The notes: generated from the sequence alone by a model not told the origin. 64,000 nt of DNA from Panaeolus papilionaceus (GCA_015501605.1 JADNRZ010000001.1:1798001-1862000); one strand, 5' to 3'; positions 1 to 12,484 are shown, numbered from the stretch's first letter. Program-made: numbers and translations.

Positions 1-1021
1 TCGCAGACTTGATGCGCGGATGTTGGAATATTCGCATGGAGAAATAGGGTGGGATGTGTTTACTTTGGAGTACAAAGTGGACCCACCACTTGACACCGTT
101 CTTAATCAAGACTCAATGGAGAGCTATCTGAGACTATTCAGGCACTTATGGCAACTCAAACGGATAGGGAAAACACTATATCGTGGTTGGGTGAGGGTGA
201 CTGGCGGTGCCAAGACGTTCCTTCGTCTTTCAGGTAGATTTCGTATGGTTGTCGATGATAAAAATTCACATCCGTATGTATTTTCAGATTTGAAATTCGA
301 GTGGCATAGAGTCCGTATTGCAATGTCGGAAATGATTCACTTCATCCGCCAACTGGAGGCTTATTACCGATTGGAGGTGATCGAATGCTCCTGGCAAACA
401 TTCATTGACTTCTTGAACAAGCGAGAAGGGGACCTCGATGCCTTGATTGGGGCGCACCGCTCATACCTCGACACAATCAGTAAAAAGATTTTGTTACATC
501 ACCCAAAGCCCGGGAAGGAGGCATGTTGACGGAGTTTTTCGCCACCCTATGACGACCGCTAATATATCTTCACCAGGAGTTGCTGCTGCGTCAACTGAAC
601 GAGATCTTTGCATTGATTCTTCAATATAGAGAAACTACGGTAAGTAATATATGTTCTCGTCCATGTTTACCATTTTATATTTTATATTTTATTCATAGGA
701 CACCTTTTACAACTATTGCTTGTCTCGTTCGGCGCTTGAAGACCAGGCTTTGGATGAAGAAAGGGTGAGTCAGGGTATTTACTTGTGCTGTCCAGTTATA
801 ACCTTTCTGTGCAGGGTGTGTATACTGGAGCCGTTAATCTTGTCGAAGGCAGCGATACATTATCGAGTACTTTGAGCCTCTTGGAGACTTGCGGAACTGC
901 ATTTTCCGAAAAGGTTCAGGGTCTTGTGCAACAATTGCAAGTTCACCCAGACCTTGATTGTCGATTTCTCGGTATACGATTGTCATTCTCTGAGTTTTAT
1001 AAGAGGCAAAATCGACCATAA
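1..1021 (+). CDS. SPC98: Gamma-tubulin complex component GCP3/Spc98, C-terminal part (5' truncated by window)
   Basis: This is the end of a gamma-tubulin ring complex subunit that nucleates microtubules at the spindle pole body. Visible exons are <1-520, 577-639, 699-764 and 815-1021, and the frame is open from base 2. The Spc97/Spc98 C-terminal fold is recognisable from the SEMIHFIRQLEAYYRLEV stretch, the following ECSW, and the AHRSYLDTI segment. The last residues (FLGIRLSFSEFYK) match the GCP3 type rather than GCP2. The first visible intron (521-576) must use a GC donor (gag|gcatgt) to keep phase 0. The gene converges with the PDI gene, with 164 bp between the two stop codons. Family assignment is firm; GCP3 over GCP2 is likely. 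Confidence 0.88.
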
Positions 1022-1185
1022 TCGCTTACAATTTCACCGTCTGAAATTCACACTCATGATCTATTGTTTAGTTGTCAATATAAATTATGTTATATTAGAG
1101 AGCCAACGGTATTGGCAAGCGCGTTTTGAACAAAAGACTATGTGTGGTATACGGAATCTCCGCAAAGACCTGTCAAATACGTAAC

Positions 1186-2911
1186 TTAAAGCTCATCGTG
1201 GTTCTTCTCCTCAGCGGCGGCGGGAGCCTCGAGAGGTGTTTGGGCCTCAGGCTCTGCAGGGACTTCAGGAAGTTCGATAGAGTTCTTGGCATTTTGCTCA
1301 ACGAAAGCGACAAGGCTCTCGAAGGACCTGTCTCCCTCATAGTCGACGAAGTCGCGAGAGCCGGCGGGCTTGAACTTCAGGGTAGGGAAACCAGTGATGC
1401 GGAAAGGAACACTGGTAGGAAGATCGTTCTCGGTGGCCTCCATCTTGGCACTATCAATGATAGCGTTAGCATACATCATAAGTAAAGACAAATATTTCTT
1501 ACATGACAAGCTTGTCCTTGATGGGTGCGTACTTCTGCCCGAGGTTGTCCCAAATGGGAGCAAGACGTTTGCAGTGTCCACACCATGATGCGTAGAATTC
1601 AACGAAGACATCCTTGGAATCATCGAACACAACCTCTTCGAAATTCTTGCCAACAAGCTCGAAAACGGTAGTGCTTTGGACGGGGATAGGTTGACTCTTC
1701 AAAGAGGGCTCGAGTTTACCATCGAGGTACTGTTCAATCCAATCTGAAACACCCGCAGCGGTAACGTCCTTGGTCTGGTCGAAGGGGTACTTGTATTGCT
1801 TTTCGAGGTTCTGGATAACGAATGAGGGCCACTTGTTGTCCATCAGGTTGAGGGCACGGGCGTGATCCAAGAAGCGAACAGAATCGATCCAAACGAAGTT
1901 CATCTTGGACTTGTATTTGGCAGCGACGGGCTTAATGGTGGCGATGTGGGCCTCTTTGTCGTCAAGGGTGGGGTCGATGAAGAGATAGGCGAGGGGCTTA
2001 GGGCTATTGGCGTAGATGGCGTAGTTGTCGCCACTGACTTCATCGATGATGGGAACAGCGAGCTCCTTAATCCACTCCTCAAGATCTTTCTTGGTGGCTG
2101 AGGAAATGGGGTAGGGGTACTCGGACTTGGGTTCATCGAAGGCGCGGTAGACAACAACAGCCGGGGGAGTGACGCCAGCAGCTTCGATAGCCTCCTTGTC
2201 AGTGGTAACTCCGAAGAGGTAGTCGTCACGGTGAGCTTCAGCGACAGCGCTGAATTCAGGGGCGGGGGCATCAGTAGTGGAGGAGAGGTAGGCAATGGCG
2301 ACAATCTTGTCAGACTTAGAGAACTCTTCGTGGTTGGCAGCGGTAACATCAGAGACAGCGGGCAGTGATTGCCTATAGAGAGAATTAGTGAGTCAAGATG
2401 TACGATTCTTGAAGGGGTTCGACTTACTTAACCATGTAGCTGATGATTCCATCGGCCTTGCGAGGACCAGCATATTCGGTGGCCTCACCATTACGATAGA
2501 CCTTTAGTGTACTAGAGCATCGTTAAGAAATTAAGCAATGCAAATTATACGATAGTGGCGTACGGGTATCCTTGAACGCCCTTAGACTGGCAAAGATCAG
2601 CCTCGTCGACACAGTCAACTTTGGCAATTTTGATGCCCTTATCCTTGAGAGCAGTAGCAGCTTCCTCATAGTGAGGAGCAAGAGCTTTGCAGTGACCACA
2701 CCTTGAGAATACGAGTGAGAAAAGAGTAATTGTCTTTTTATTATTATTAGTGATGAACATACCAAGGAGCAAAGAACTCGACGAGCATCAGAGGCTCGGC
2801 GCTAACGGTGTCCTCGAAGGTAGCAGCTGTTAAACTGATAACATCTGAGGTACCTTCAGCAAGAACGAGGGCAGCGAAAGCCAAAAGAGAAGCTGGCGTA
2901 GTGAAACGCAT
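1186..2911 (-). CDS. PDI1: Protein disulfide isomerase, ER lumen
   Basis: This gene encodes a 501-residue oxidoreductase that forms and shuffles disulfides in the ER lumen. Exons on the minus strand are 2911-2763, 2701-2564, 2511-2428, 2372-1503 and 1450-1186. A signal peptide (about residues 1-18) is followed by the usual a-b-b'-a' layout. The two thioredoxin active sites are CGHC at about 51-54 and CGHC at about 388-391, and the protein ends in HDEL, the fungal ER retrieval signal. Intron 1 splits the W codon directly before the first CGHC. Upstream lie a TATA-like box and a TGACGTGT element resembling an unfolded-protein-response site, which fits an ER-stress gene. Length and motif spacing are typical. 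Confidence 0.97.
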
Positions 2912-2952
2912 GATGGGGATGAAGAAAGAAAGAAAGTCGTTGAAAAAATCAA

Positions 2953-2961
2953 CTTTTATAG
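2953..2961 (-). promoter_or_regulatory. TATA-like box of the PDI gene
   Basis: CTATAAAAG on the minus strand, about 42 bp upstream of the PDI start codon and between it and the TGACGTGT element. This is the usual position for a core promoter, but the function is inferred. Confidence 0.5.
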
Positions 2962-2974
2962 ATTCAGTTTGGAC

Positions 2975-2984
2975 TGACGTGTCA
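2975..2984. promoter_or_regulatory. UPRE-like element (TGACGTGTCA) upstream of PDI
   Basis: TGACGTGTCA lies about 64 bp upstream of the PDI start. It contains the ACGTG core bound by Hac1/XBP1-type bZIP factors at unfolded-protein-response elements. PDI genes are classic targets of that pathway, so the assignment is plausible but rests on motif and position only. Confidence 0.4.
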
Positions 2985-3091
2985 CTTTGCTATGTAAACC
3001 TTTTGGCATCAATCACACTAGACTTTATTATGTAACCGACAACTGTCCGTTCGGAGTATTCAAGTAATTCGACAACATCATACGTGGCGTA

Positions 3092-4359
3092 TCATAAATT
3101 ATCCAAGTCAAAGTTACTACCCTGCTGACTACCACTACTATAAACCTTCGTTCCATTCTTAAAGTCCCGTGGGGGGGGAAAGTCGCTTATAGGAAATGTA
3201 TGTGCCCCGGCATTAGGTGGTGGGGAGGGTACTGTTTCGTGTCATCAGTAAAATACATCATGTGCTGGCAAAAGATATAATTATATATTTTCTCAACTTA
3301 CTTTTACGTCTTGGGGGAGGAGGTCGTGTTCCATTGCTACTTGACACCGTTGGTACACGTCGACTAGGCGGAGGCAACGTCGGTTTATCAAATGATGGGA
3401 CCGAAGAAGGGGGTACCCGATTAGCACTGTTTCCATCTGGAGATTCTCGTCCATTGATACTAGACCCCTCTACGACTTGATTTCTAGAGGGAGGTGCAGG
3501 TGCAGAGGATGGGGGTCTACGAGCAGGTGGCGGCGGTGCCACTCTAGCTGGGGCAGGTGGGGCCATCTGAGAAGGTCTCGGAGGTGGTGGTGGAGGACCC
3601 CTGCCAGGAACAGTTGGACTTGCTCTCTGCGGTGATCCAGATCGAGTTGGAATAGCAGGAACGGCCCGAGTCACAACTGCTGGTGGATTGCTAGGTGATT
3701 GGGTACGCGGTGGAATAGGCGGCGTCGGTCGTGCAGGTGTGATAGGAGGGCTAGCGCTCCGGATAGGTGGGGGAGCCCTTCTAGGGGGAGGAGGCGCAGC
3801 TGGTGAAGCTGGCGAAGGCGGCCTTTCGTCAACCTGTGGTGGTAAACGGGGGGCAAGACGACCAGGAGGTTTAGGCGCAGCAACACTCGGTCTATTGGGA
3901 GGTGGTGGCCTTGCAGGGGCTGCTACATTGGGCCTCGGAGGAGTTGGTCTTGCTGGTGGGGATGGCACAGCTGCCTCAGTATTTACTGTCGATGCAGCTG
4001 GCTTTGGTATCATTGGTGGTTTGCCTAGGGCTGGCGGTTTCCCTTAAATCATCGTTATCGGGTTAATAAATGTTGCATGCTCAACCATGAAATGCCAATC
4101 AAAACATACCCAGATTGCTCTGACCTGCTGGCTTCAGCTTAGGCATGCCACCCGCAAAAAGGCCTCCAAATTGTGGCGGACCCCCAGCGGAAGGTAAAGC
4201 ACCTCCTCCGCCCAAATGCGATGGAACTGAGGCACCAATGGAGCCACCACCTAGAGGTTTCTTCGGTGCATCAACTATGGGTGCACTTCGGTCACTGGTT
4301 TCTGCCTTTCTAAGTCGCTTTCCGGCCTGGATTTGCTTCAAGAGATCACTAGATGCCAT
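3092..4359 (-). CDS. VRP1: Verprolin / WIP-family actin regulator
   Basis: This gene encodes a 376-residue proline-rich protein that binds actin and partners the Arp2/3 activator WASP at cortical actin patches. Exons are 4359-4110, 4042-3302 and 3231-3092. The N terminus has a WH2 actin-binding motif (LLKQIQAGKRLRKAETSDRS, residues 6-25), followed by the conserved GGMPKLKP. The middle is almost entirely PPP-rich, with SH3- and profilin-type tracts. The short last exon restores the WIP C-terminal WASP-binding motif (HTFPISDFPPP, then KVYSS). That exon is easily missed, because reading on without splicing gives a false end. Both diagnostic ends are present, so the protein is complete. Confidence 0.92.
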
Positions 4360-4597
4360 ACGGTGAAGAAAGAGGTGTTGCACAAAACAAGGAATGAAGA
4401 TCGGGGCAGCTCTGCAACCTGGGTTAATGTACAAAACAGACTGATCCAAACAAATGGCGGTGAGCCTAGAGTAACAATGCCACAGCCTTTGATGACTTGC
4501 ATTGATTTCGTACAGTTCTTCAGGTTCAAAGCTGAATATCAAATGGTCATATCCTTTAAAAAATCTATTGTACACGAGCCAGATGTATGCCTAATAA

Positions 4598-5407
4598 TTA
4601 ATATGGTTTATGACGGTTCTTCTTCAAATCCTGCTCCAGCTTCTTCGCTTTACGGTGTCCGATTTCAACAGGTCGGATCGCAGAATCATCGGCTTTCTTG
4701 AGCTTAATGGGCCGGTTTCCGACATATTTGCCTGAAAGAACAGCATACATTCAATTTCAGCCAAAATTCTACAGAGGGAAGACTTACCGTCTTTCTCTTT
4801 CCAAGCTTTCAGGAAATCTTCAGGGTCAGAAAAGGCCACAAAACCATACTTCGCCTGAAATCTGCGTCAGTGGGGCAATCTTGACCATCAAAAGACATCA
4901 ATACCTTTTGACTAAGTCTATCTCTAATTACACGGGCCTTCTGGAACGACGGATACTCTTTGAATGCATTCGCCAACACGTCATCCGAAACATCGTTGCT
5001 TAAATCCCCTACAAAGAGACGGAACCAGGCTACAAACGTTTAGTAAACGGTGATGAATACATGAAATTCAACTCACAAGGATTCCATTCCAAAAGTGTCT
5101 GGTCTTCCCAAACCTTTCCTCCACCCTTACGCAGCACAGTTACGCGTTTGCCACCCTTAGCTAATTTACCCCCAGCACCTCCACGTTTGTCAATCATTGC
5201 CCCTGGAACGTAAACACTCTGCTGTGCAAGAATACCAACATCGTATTCGTAGGCGTTGGCTGGAACGGGAGCGCTATGGGATGAAGACGAACCAGGAATA
5301 GGAAAGGATGGCCCTTGATATGGCTTGTAGTAAGGATTTACATCATATGCTGCTTGTTGCTGCTGAGCATACTGTTGATGATACGATGAATTGGCATACT
5401 GATCCAT
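4598..5407 (-). CDS. RBM42-like RNA-binding protein (single RRM)
   Basis: This 218-residue protein has a Gln/Tyr-rich N terminus and one RRM. Exons are 5407-5077, 5029-4905, 4854-4788 and 4731-4598. RNP2 is RLFVGDL, RNP1 is KYGFVAF, and the RRM ends in YVGNRPIKLKK, the RBM42 signature, followed by a short basic tail (KKLEQDLKKNRHK). RBM42 proteins bind mRNA 3'UTRs and spliceosomal particles in other eukaryotes; the exact role here is inferred. The gene is divergent from the RPL5 gene and shares its 361-bp upstream region, including a CACGTG box. Confidence 0.85.
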
Positions 5408-5768
5408 AATATGCAGTAAATTTCCAACTAGAGATAGGCAGTAAGAGAAGGTAAAGCTGACAACAAAGGTAGGAGTTGAACAACGATGAGTAGCGATGAC
5501 TTGCCACTTGACTGTCAGTGTCGCTTGAGTCACGTGTAATCTACTTACGTAAGCTATCGTCTTTCCGCCACTTGTGTGTTATACTCAAGGTCGATAGCGA
5601 CGACGCCCCCTCAACACACCCCTCCTCAAGGTACGACCCTCATATCCATGACATAGCATCCACCTACTAGCGCAACGCAGAACGACAGCTTTTTGCGCCG
5701 TTTTCGTGCAGTTTTGCGATGGATTGCAAAATTTCTGTTTGGATGACATCTGCTCACAAATCTTTCAG
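5408..5768. other. Bidirectional promoter between RBM42-like and RPL5 genes
   Basis: A 361-bp spacer between two divergent start codons. It holds a TCACGTG box at 5530-5536 and, on the RPL5 side, a tctttcag acceptor-like sequence ending exactly at the RPL5 ATG. This suggests a leader intron in the RPL5 5'UTR, with a possible donor gtacga near 5631. No coding exon was recognised here. Confidence 0.5.
5531..5536. promoter_or_regulatory. CACGTG E-box, RBM42/RPL5 promoter
   Basis: Palindromic CACGTG preceded by T, 124 bp from the RBM42-like start codon. The same core sits close upstream of four other gene starts in this window. It is a candidate site for a bHLH factor (Cbf1/USF type). Confidence 0.4.
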
Positions 5769-6889
5769 ATGCCCTTCGTCAAAGTCGTCAAGTCGAACGC
5801 CTACTTCTCGCGCTTCCAGGTCAAATACCGCAGAAGGAGGGAGGGCAAGACTGATTGTAAGTCGAGGCGACTTGGATGGTGGATTCATGATACTCAGATA
5901 GATACTGGCCAGACTACGCCCGTAAGCGCCTAGTGACCCAGGCCAAAAACAAATAGTGCGCCACCTTTTATTATCTTTATTTATTGCCGTTCAACGATGA
6001 TACAGCAATGCACCAAAATATCGCCTTGTTGTTCGATTCACCAACAAGCAAATCATCGTCCAGATCGTCTATGCTCGTCTACAGGGAGATTTCGTCCTCA
6101 CCGCTGCACGATCAACAGAGCTGCCAAGATATGGCATCAACCACGGATTGACCAACTGGGCTGCCGGTATGAAATAAATATTCTGTGAACCAATATTCCC
6201 TTTTAAAGCTACATCGTAATTAGCCTATGCCACTGGTCTCCTCTGCGCTCGCCGTGCACTTCACAAGCTCGGACTCTCCGACAAGTATCAGGGTGTTACT
6301 GAGCCTGATGGCACTCTCACGCTCACCGAATCCCTCGACGAGGAGGATGCTCCCAGACCCTTCAAGTGCTATCTCGACGTTGGTCTGAAGCGCACGTCGA
6401 CTGGTTCCCGTGTCTTCGGTGCCATGAAGGGTGCTAGCGATGGTGGTATCTTCATTCCCCACAACGAAAAACGATTCCCCGGTTACGACCCTGAATCAAA
6501 AGAGCTTGATGCTGAGGTTTTGAAGAAGTATATCTTCGGTGGACATGTCGCTGAGTACATGGAGAGTCTTGAGGAGGAGGATGACGAGAGGTACTGTGTT
6601 TCATTTTTATTGTCTGACGTGATCTCACACATTAAACATCAGGTTCAAGAAGCAATTCTCAACGTACCTCGCCGACGGTGTTGGCTCTGAAGATATGGAG
6701 GAAATTTACACCAACGCTCATGCCGCTATTCGCGAAGATCCCACCTTTAAGCCCACAGAAAAGACCAAAGACTGGAAAGCAGAGGGTCTCAAGTACAAGG
6801 TCAACAAACTCACTTACGCCGAACGCAAGGCCAACATCGCTGCCAAGATCGAGAGGTTCAAAGCTGGTGGCGATGCCGAGGAGGATTAG
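5769..6889 (+). CDS. RPL5: 60S ribosomal protein uL18 (RPL5)
   Basis: This gene encodes a 301-residue large-subunit protein that carries 5S rRNA into pre-60S particles. Exons are 5769-5856, 5913-5955, 6006-6166, 6224-6590 and 6643-6889. The conserved N terminus ([20 protein letters not shown]), the YYARKRL segment, RFTNKQI, and the acidic/basic C terminus all match the family end to end. Intron 2 uses a weak donor (gtgcgc) splitting the Tyr codon, supported by exact restoration of the YNAPKYRL block. The start is fixed by conservation and follows a perfect acceptor, so a 5'UTR intron is likely. The gene is tail-to-tail with MED17. Confidence 0.97.
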
Positions 6890-6988
6890 AGTCGTTTTTA
6901 TGCTTTGTACTATGCTTCTAGGAGTCGTTATGAAATCACAGCGCATGAACTCCATATCATCGTTGACATTTTCCAAAACTCGCATAAT

Positions 6989-9165
6989 TTACATGACATG
7001 TCTGATAAAATACTCGATCCACGCAAACAAAGTCTCCTGTCCGGGTCTATAAATTTTGGTGATCGCAGGCGACTTGACAGATCCTTTGAGACAAAATGCA
7101 GAACATGAAATGGCGAATTCCTCTGTGAAGGAAACTTGAAAATTTCTAGATAAATACCAGTTATTTTGTTATCTGTCTGTGACATATCAAAAGACACATA
7201 CAACACGCAACCCTCCCACCGAGCCACACATCGGTTGAGGTCAATAAACCATGTGCTGCCTACTGAGGAGGAAATCGACCTGCCCAAGGCACAAATCCTG
7301 TTTAGTATGGACCTCTCTATTTCGTCCATCAGGAGCTGTGAAAGCTGTGGCAACGATAAAATTAGAATTGTGGCCTGAGGCAAGTGGACAGTCAACGAAG
7401 ACGGGGCGGCGAACGTCAATCGCAAGACATGGCTGCAACGGAAAAGTCAGTATAAAAGAAGATACAGCCAAACAGTGTATCGAATACCCTTTGTCGATGT
7501 GCAGTACAGCTTCGCCTCCCATATGGGCGTAGCCCTTGTCGGACAGGACGGAAAGAATCTCCTGGCCATTCTCGCCCACAGGGTTGAAAGATAGTTTACA
7601 CGGAATGCCCGCGGCTCTCAATCCATTATTTGCGTGCCCCATAATTTCATGCACGAACTGGAGAAGCATCTGATACTGCACAAGCTCGAAGATAGGCTGG
7701 AGGATTGACGGTGTATCACCTACACCGTCGGTAAAGCTCTTCGAGTGTTCCGGGTGTCGGTTTTGTAGCATGAGCACTCTTAACATGTAATAAATGAGTT
7801 CTGAGATGTCCCCAGGCTGTTTGGAGTCAGAGGTTGCATGGAATTCATCACTCTAGAGGGATTTACGATAAGGATTTACGCCCAAGGTAAAACGGGTTGG
7901 TACTCACGGTCAGTTCGAAAGTAAGTTCGACATCAGATGGGGTATCTATAACGATTAGTCGCTCGGACACCCTAGCTGAAGCTGTTGGGAGTCTCCCTGC
8001 TGCTTTGACTAAAAGTGAAAATATCTCTTGGTCGACTATTTCTCTTTGAGCTGCTCTGAGAATGTCATCTAGGTCTTGGGATGTGTTCTTTGGGGGGAAA
8101 TATGTGCTCTTTTGTCCTTTTGATTGATTCTTCCAGGCCACCGAAATGCGAAGGCGTGGTGTTTGATGATGTGGGAACACGAGGTCTCCAGAAGAATCGG
8201 CCAACCTTTGCAAATGGGCAATGGCCTGTCGACGAAATGACGGACTAGCTGTAGCGAATGAGCAATGGAACCTCATATGGATTGCGCAACGTACATCCTT
8301 CGAGCCCGTATGATACTAAGAAGTCCTTCGATGTCTTGTCCGCCCCTTTCCCAGTCGCGGAACCGGGTGGAAGAGGAGCTGGACTTAGTCCCCAGTTCGC
8401 TCTACGAATCTTCAAGGCGTTGACCCAGTACTTTTCACCTCGAGCGCGCCCCTTCTCCATCCGATATGCAGCATTCTTGAACAGCCCAGCAGCCTTTCTC
8501 AATGCTTCATCTTTACTGCCAGTTATTAGTTGTGCATTGAAAGCCTGTACAGAAGGTATAGGCGCTGGTTTTGTAACGAGTGTCGCTGAGAATGACGAAG
8601 AAGGCTGTGATGATTCTATGACCGGATTCGAAAGAAGAGCCATCAAAAGCTCCTTTGCGTGGAACATTTCACCAAGCGCAACACTGCGTGTGTTAGGTAG
8701 ATGAAGCCTACCCAATGGTACGAAAGCACGCACTGGAGCTGAGGCATTATGTCAGATCTCATCGCAAACAGTTCTTCAATAGACATGGTCTTCTTAACAT
8801 CACTTTCTTCGGTGATCTGGGGGTCGTTGTCCTTCAAGTTGGAAGAATCTTCATCGACAGTGGGTTGAGTCTTAGATGATATCGTCGTCGGATCGTTAAT
8901 CTCAAAGAAATTATGACCCTTTTCTTGAAATATTCGTCTCAGATTAGCATCTCTCTTTTCTGCCTGAGATAGCACACTTGAATGGACATTAGGACGATAG
9001 ATGAGTTGATAAGAACAATGCTTACGGTTCATAGATAAACTGTCCTTCTGGAGTAATGTCTTCTAGAACTGGAATTCTGTTGCCTGCATCATCTTTATAA
9101 GGCCGTTCAAATGAAAGTTTGAGCTTTTTCCATTCGGGATCTGACGATGATGGACGGGAAGACAT
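6989..9165 (-). CDS. MED17: Mediator complex subunit 17 (Srb4)
   Basis: This 621-residue protein is an essential Mediator head-module subunit that bridges activators and RNA polymerase II. Exons are 9165-9026, 8976-8734, 8683-8295, 8248-7908, 7852-7488, 7432-7202 and 7145-6989. Diagnostic segments are an N-terminal PVLEDITPEGQFIYEP, the LRRIFQEKG block, the YWVNALKIRRANWGL helix, and the C-terminal LTFAAPSSLTVHLPQAT followed by GCVLNFQVSF. The last intron (7201-7146) restores that final conserved stretch and the native stop; reading through gives a spurious tail. Start and stop are consistent with the fungal family. Confidence 0.9.
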
Positions 9166-9515
9166 AAATTGAAAAAGGGTAGAGGTATGGTGTGCATATA
9201 AATGATTGAATGGATTGTTTGTCAAGTGACAATAACAGGACATAGCAGATTGACATAACAAATAAACAAATTAAATAAATAAAAAATAAATTCGTTATCA
9301 AATCAAAGTTTAATGTGGATGGGGCACATGGCACAAAACCAAAGCTGCCTCGCTTGAACATCTACTTTAACTTTTCTACTTGTCGAGTCAGAACAATCGA
9401 GCAAGGCCTTGTTGGCCATTCATTCCCTTTTATCCCTTTCGTTGTCATCTTTTCCCCTTAATTCGTACTTTTTTCTACTTGTCGATTTCTCTTTTTTCTT
9501 TCTTTTTCATTTACC
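9166..9515. other. Bidirectional promoter between MED17 and the Zn2Cys6 factor
   Basis: A 350-bp AT-rich spacer between divergent starts, with long T/C runs just before the transcription-factor ATG (9456-9506). No coding or RNA gene seen. Confidence 0.5.
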
Positions 9516-12484
9516 ATGGTTAAATCGAGTCAGTATGCCTCCCCTCCACCACTCTCGTCTGCCAAAAGGAAAAAGTTGGAGGATGATACTACCAATGGTC
9601 TTGTTGCAAAGAAACAGAGAACTAGAGTGAGGTAATTCACATCAAATCTCTGCTTTTTTTTTGGCCACTTTCATCTCATGTTCAGCTCTAGCTTTTCCTG
9701 TGGTGAATGTCACAGACGAAAACAAAAGGTGCAGTTGTTTCATCAAGCAATTATAACCCTCCCATACTGAGCATTATATCCAGTGTGACCGTCAGATACC
9801 CTGTTCGCATGTATGTATTCACAAAATTGTCCCCTCCAGGTATTGCTAATTCTTGACGCTTGTCCAGTGCGTTGCTCGAAAAGTTCCAGAGCTATGCAAG
9901 GCCTATACCCCTGGTAAAGCAGATCAAGACCTCAACGCCAGACTAACGAGGCTTGAACAAATAATCGAAATGGCTTTGCCCCATATGTTTTCTAACGAAC
10001 CCTCAGGAAATCTCTCCTCGGAGGGATCTGGCAATAATGCAAGGCTTCGCACTCCTTCGAATGAGGACGACAACCGATCACAAACCGAGGAACAGGATCC
10101 AAGCGGCGGCGTGTTTCAGAGCGGGAAGTGGTATGGGAACAGTGCATCGGGTAGCGTTGCACCAGCATCTGTTATAGAACAGGTATGTTTTTGACCTACC
10201 CACCTCGAATCCCCTGCTTGACACCGGAGCTTAGATTGAGCACGTTGCAATGCCATCCGGCGGCTATTCGGGTCTTGAAGGCAAAGGACACCTCCAGGCT
10301 GATTTGCAGGCCTTTGTCAGTGCGGCAGCCTCCCAAATGTCTGCATCCAAAGCGTTGGGCGAGGATCTAGAGCCTTCTGCTGCAGATAATCTGAAGACCT
10401 TATTTCAAGAATGTGGTGTTTCACCGAACAAAATTTCAGAGCTTTTGCAAGAGCTTCCTCCCTCAAGGGTGTCCGATGTTTTGATCGACTTTTATTTCAC
10501 AACCATGCAAGTAATGTTTTTTTTTTTTTTGCGGGACTGTAACTTATTTCTACTCTACAGAAATTGGACGCGTTACCCCGTATCTGAGCAAGAATTCAGA
10601 TCAGCATACGAATCTGTATGCAGCTGCAGCAGAAATGGTATAGGAACAGCAAACCCTCATGATGTCCGCTTTTTGCCCTTGCTGTTTGTGGTGCTCGCTA
10701 TTGCTGTTCGGCTGGCCCCAGAAAATATTGCTGGTGATCCATGTACTCGTCGCGTCACTTCACTGCGGTATTATTGGTCCTGTAAGTTGCAAATTGAAGA
10801 ACCGGTGCAGTTTGACTCAACGACCTGCAGCACGGAGGTCACTTCTTATAGCTGCAGCTATTCAGCCAGATTCGCTGGATATCGTTCTTACTCGCTTACT
10901 CGTCAGTACCAGCGCTCTCACTAAATGACATGATCTTAACAGTTTTTAGAGCGCTCGGTTTTTGACCTTCGATAGACGGATCACAGAATGCTGGAGTCAG
11001 CTTGGGGCGGCAGTTCGAACAGCTCAGGCTCTGGGACTTCATCGCGACGGGGCCGGGATGGTAAGAATCGTTCTGCATTGCCATTCTATTACTCATCCAG
11101 CACTCCAGCAAGGCATGTCACCTGGGACGATAGAATATAGAAGACGGATATGGTAAAATATTGGTTTGCCCTCGATAAACGATCGACACACTGATTTCAC
11201 GACAGGTCATATCTATATCATGCGGACAGATCGTATGCCCTAGTTCTGGGCAGGCCGAATTCCATCCAGGACGACTACACTTCTACGAAACCCCCGTCGA
11301 ACATTGAAGGAGACGCTTGTACAACACATTGTCCAGAAGCCCAGCCATTATCCCGCCCCACACCCATGACGTTTGTTATCCTCCGCCACCAGCTGGCAGA
11401 GATCATTGGAAGGATGGTTCACCACTTCCAGCAAGTTCGAGAAAAAAGCCATTATTCGGAGGTCGTTTCATTAGATGATGACTTACTCAAGTTCGTTCAC
11501 AACCTGCCACCACACTACTCCCTCCAACCCGACACCTCCCTCGACCACGCCTCACCGTATATTCCAGTGCACCGTTTCCTCCTAATAACTGAAATCCTCT
11601 TCGTGAGAATCAGCTTACATCGTCCATATATGTTGCGGCGCCTTAGCTCTGACCGATATTCCCGCTCACGCAATGCCTGCTTTGAATCCGCCATCAAAGA
11701 TTTCGAGGTTCGGCAAGCATTCCGTGAAACAGTGGCGAAAGAAACTCGCGATTCGTTGAGCAACGCATACCGAGAATTCCAGACTGCCATGATATCAGGG
11801 ATCTACTTTATTCTCGAGCCCAACGGCCCTTACTCAGAGTCGATGCATGCCATCTTGGATGGTTTCATGAAAGATCACGAAGGGATGCGAGAGATGGACG
11901 AAACAACCCGCAGGGAATTGAAAACCATCGAATTCCTCAAGTCCAAGGCTTCGCAATTAGACGCCCTGCCCTTACATGCCCGTCTTAATACAAAGCTTCA
12001 CGACCACAACAAGCAACGGCCAGAACAACAAGCGCAATTATTGCTGAGCTTGCAACAATCCGTCACTTCACCTCCATTGAGGGCCTATTCATCACTATCT
12101 AACAAAGAAGTCCCATCTCCTCGATCACCTCAGCTCTCGTCTCACAACAGGTCTGGCTCCATTCAATCGCCGACGTTCGCAAGATTGCAGCACAGCAGCA
12201 CAGACCATATGCACTCACCCACAACTTCGGGGAGTCCCCATGCGGACGACGAATCTCCTGCACAGTCGTTGTTGGATACATGGTGTCACACCGTTAGCAA
12301 TGCCCCTATCGATATGACCTCGGGAAACCCTGCTTGGGGTGGGGGTGTTGGGACAGAAATGTCAGGATGGGCAGGTATCACCTATTCCGTCAGCAATCCA
12401 GACCCTCGTTTGCTGTCAGGTCTGGATGGTTCAGATTATGCTTACTGGGAAGCCCTCGTCAATCAGATCCACAGAGTTCCTTAA
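9516..12484 (+). CDS. Zn(II)2Cys6 fungal-specific transcription factor
   Basis: This 832-residue DNA-binding regulator has ten exons: 9516-9631, 9686-9728, 9784-9810, 9868-10182, 10235-10506, 10561-10781, 10831-10901, 10950-11060, 11109-11152 and 11206-12484. The binuclear zinc cluster uses cysteines at about 44, 47, 54, 60, 63 and 72 and is itself split over three exons, one of only 27 nt. A linker and short coiled coil (LTRLEQIIEMAL) follow, then a fungal_trans middle domain (INWTRYPVSE, DVRFLPLLFVVLAIAVRLAP, then a WSQLGAAVRTAQALGLHRDG core). Intron 5 has a GC donor (at|gcaagt). The target pathway cannot be told from sequence; no metabolic cluster surrounds it. Confidence 0.85.

Noticed and set aside
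1900..2349. Ser/Pro/Leu-rich 149-residue minus-strand frame inside the PDI gene
   Set aside because: It is a shifted reading of PDI exon 4, whose true frame carries the b, b' and a' domains.
3688..4047. Gly-rich plus-strand frame opposite the verprolin gene
   Set aside because: It is the mirror of the proline codons (CCN read as NGG). The minus strand has WH2 and WASP-binding motifs that settle the coding strand.
10618..10652. Short intron gtatgc...aacag inside the transcription-factor middle domain
   Set aside because: It would be only about 34 nt, below the lengths seen in this window, and the frame is already open and family-like without it.
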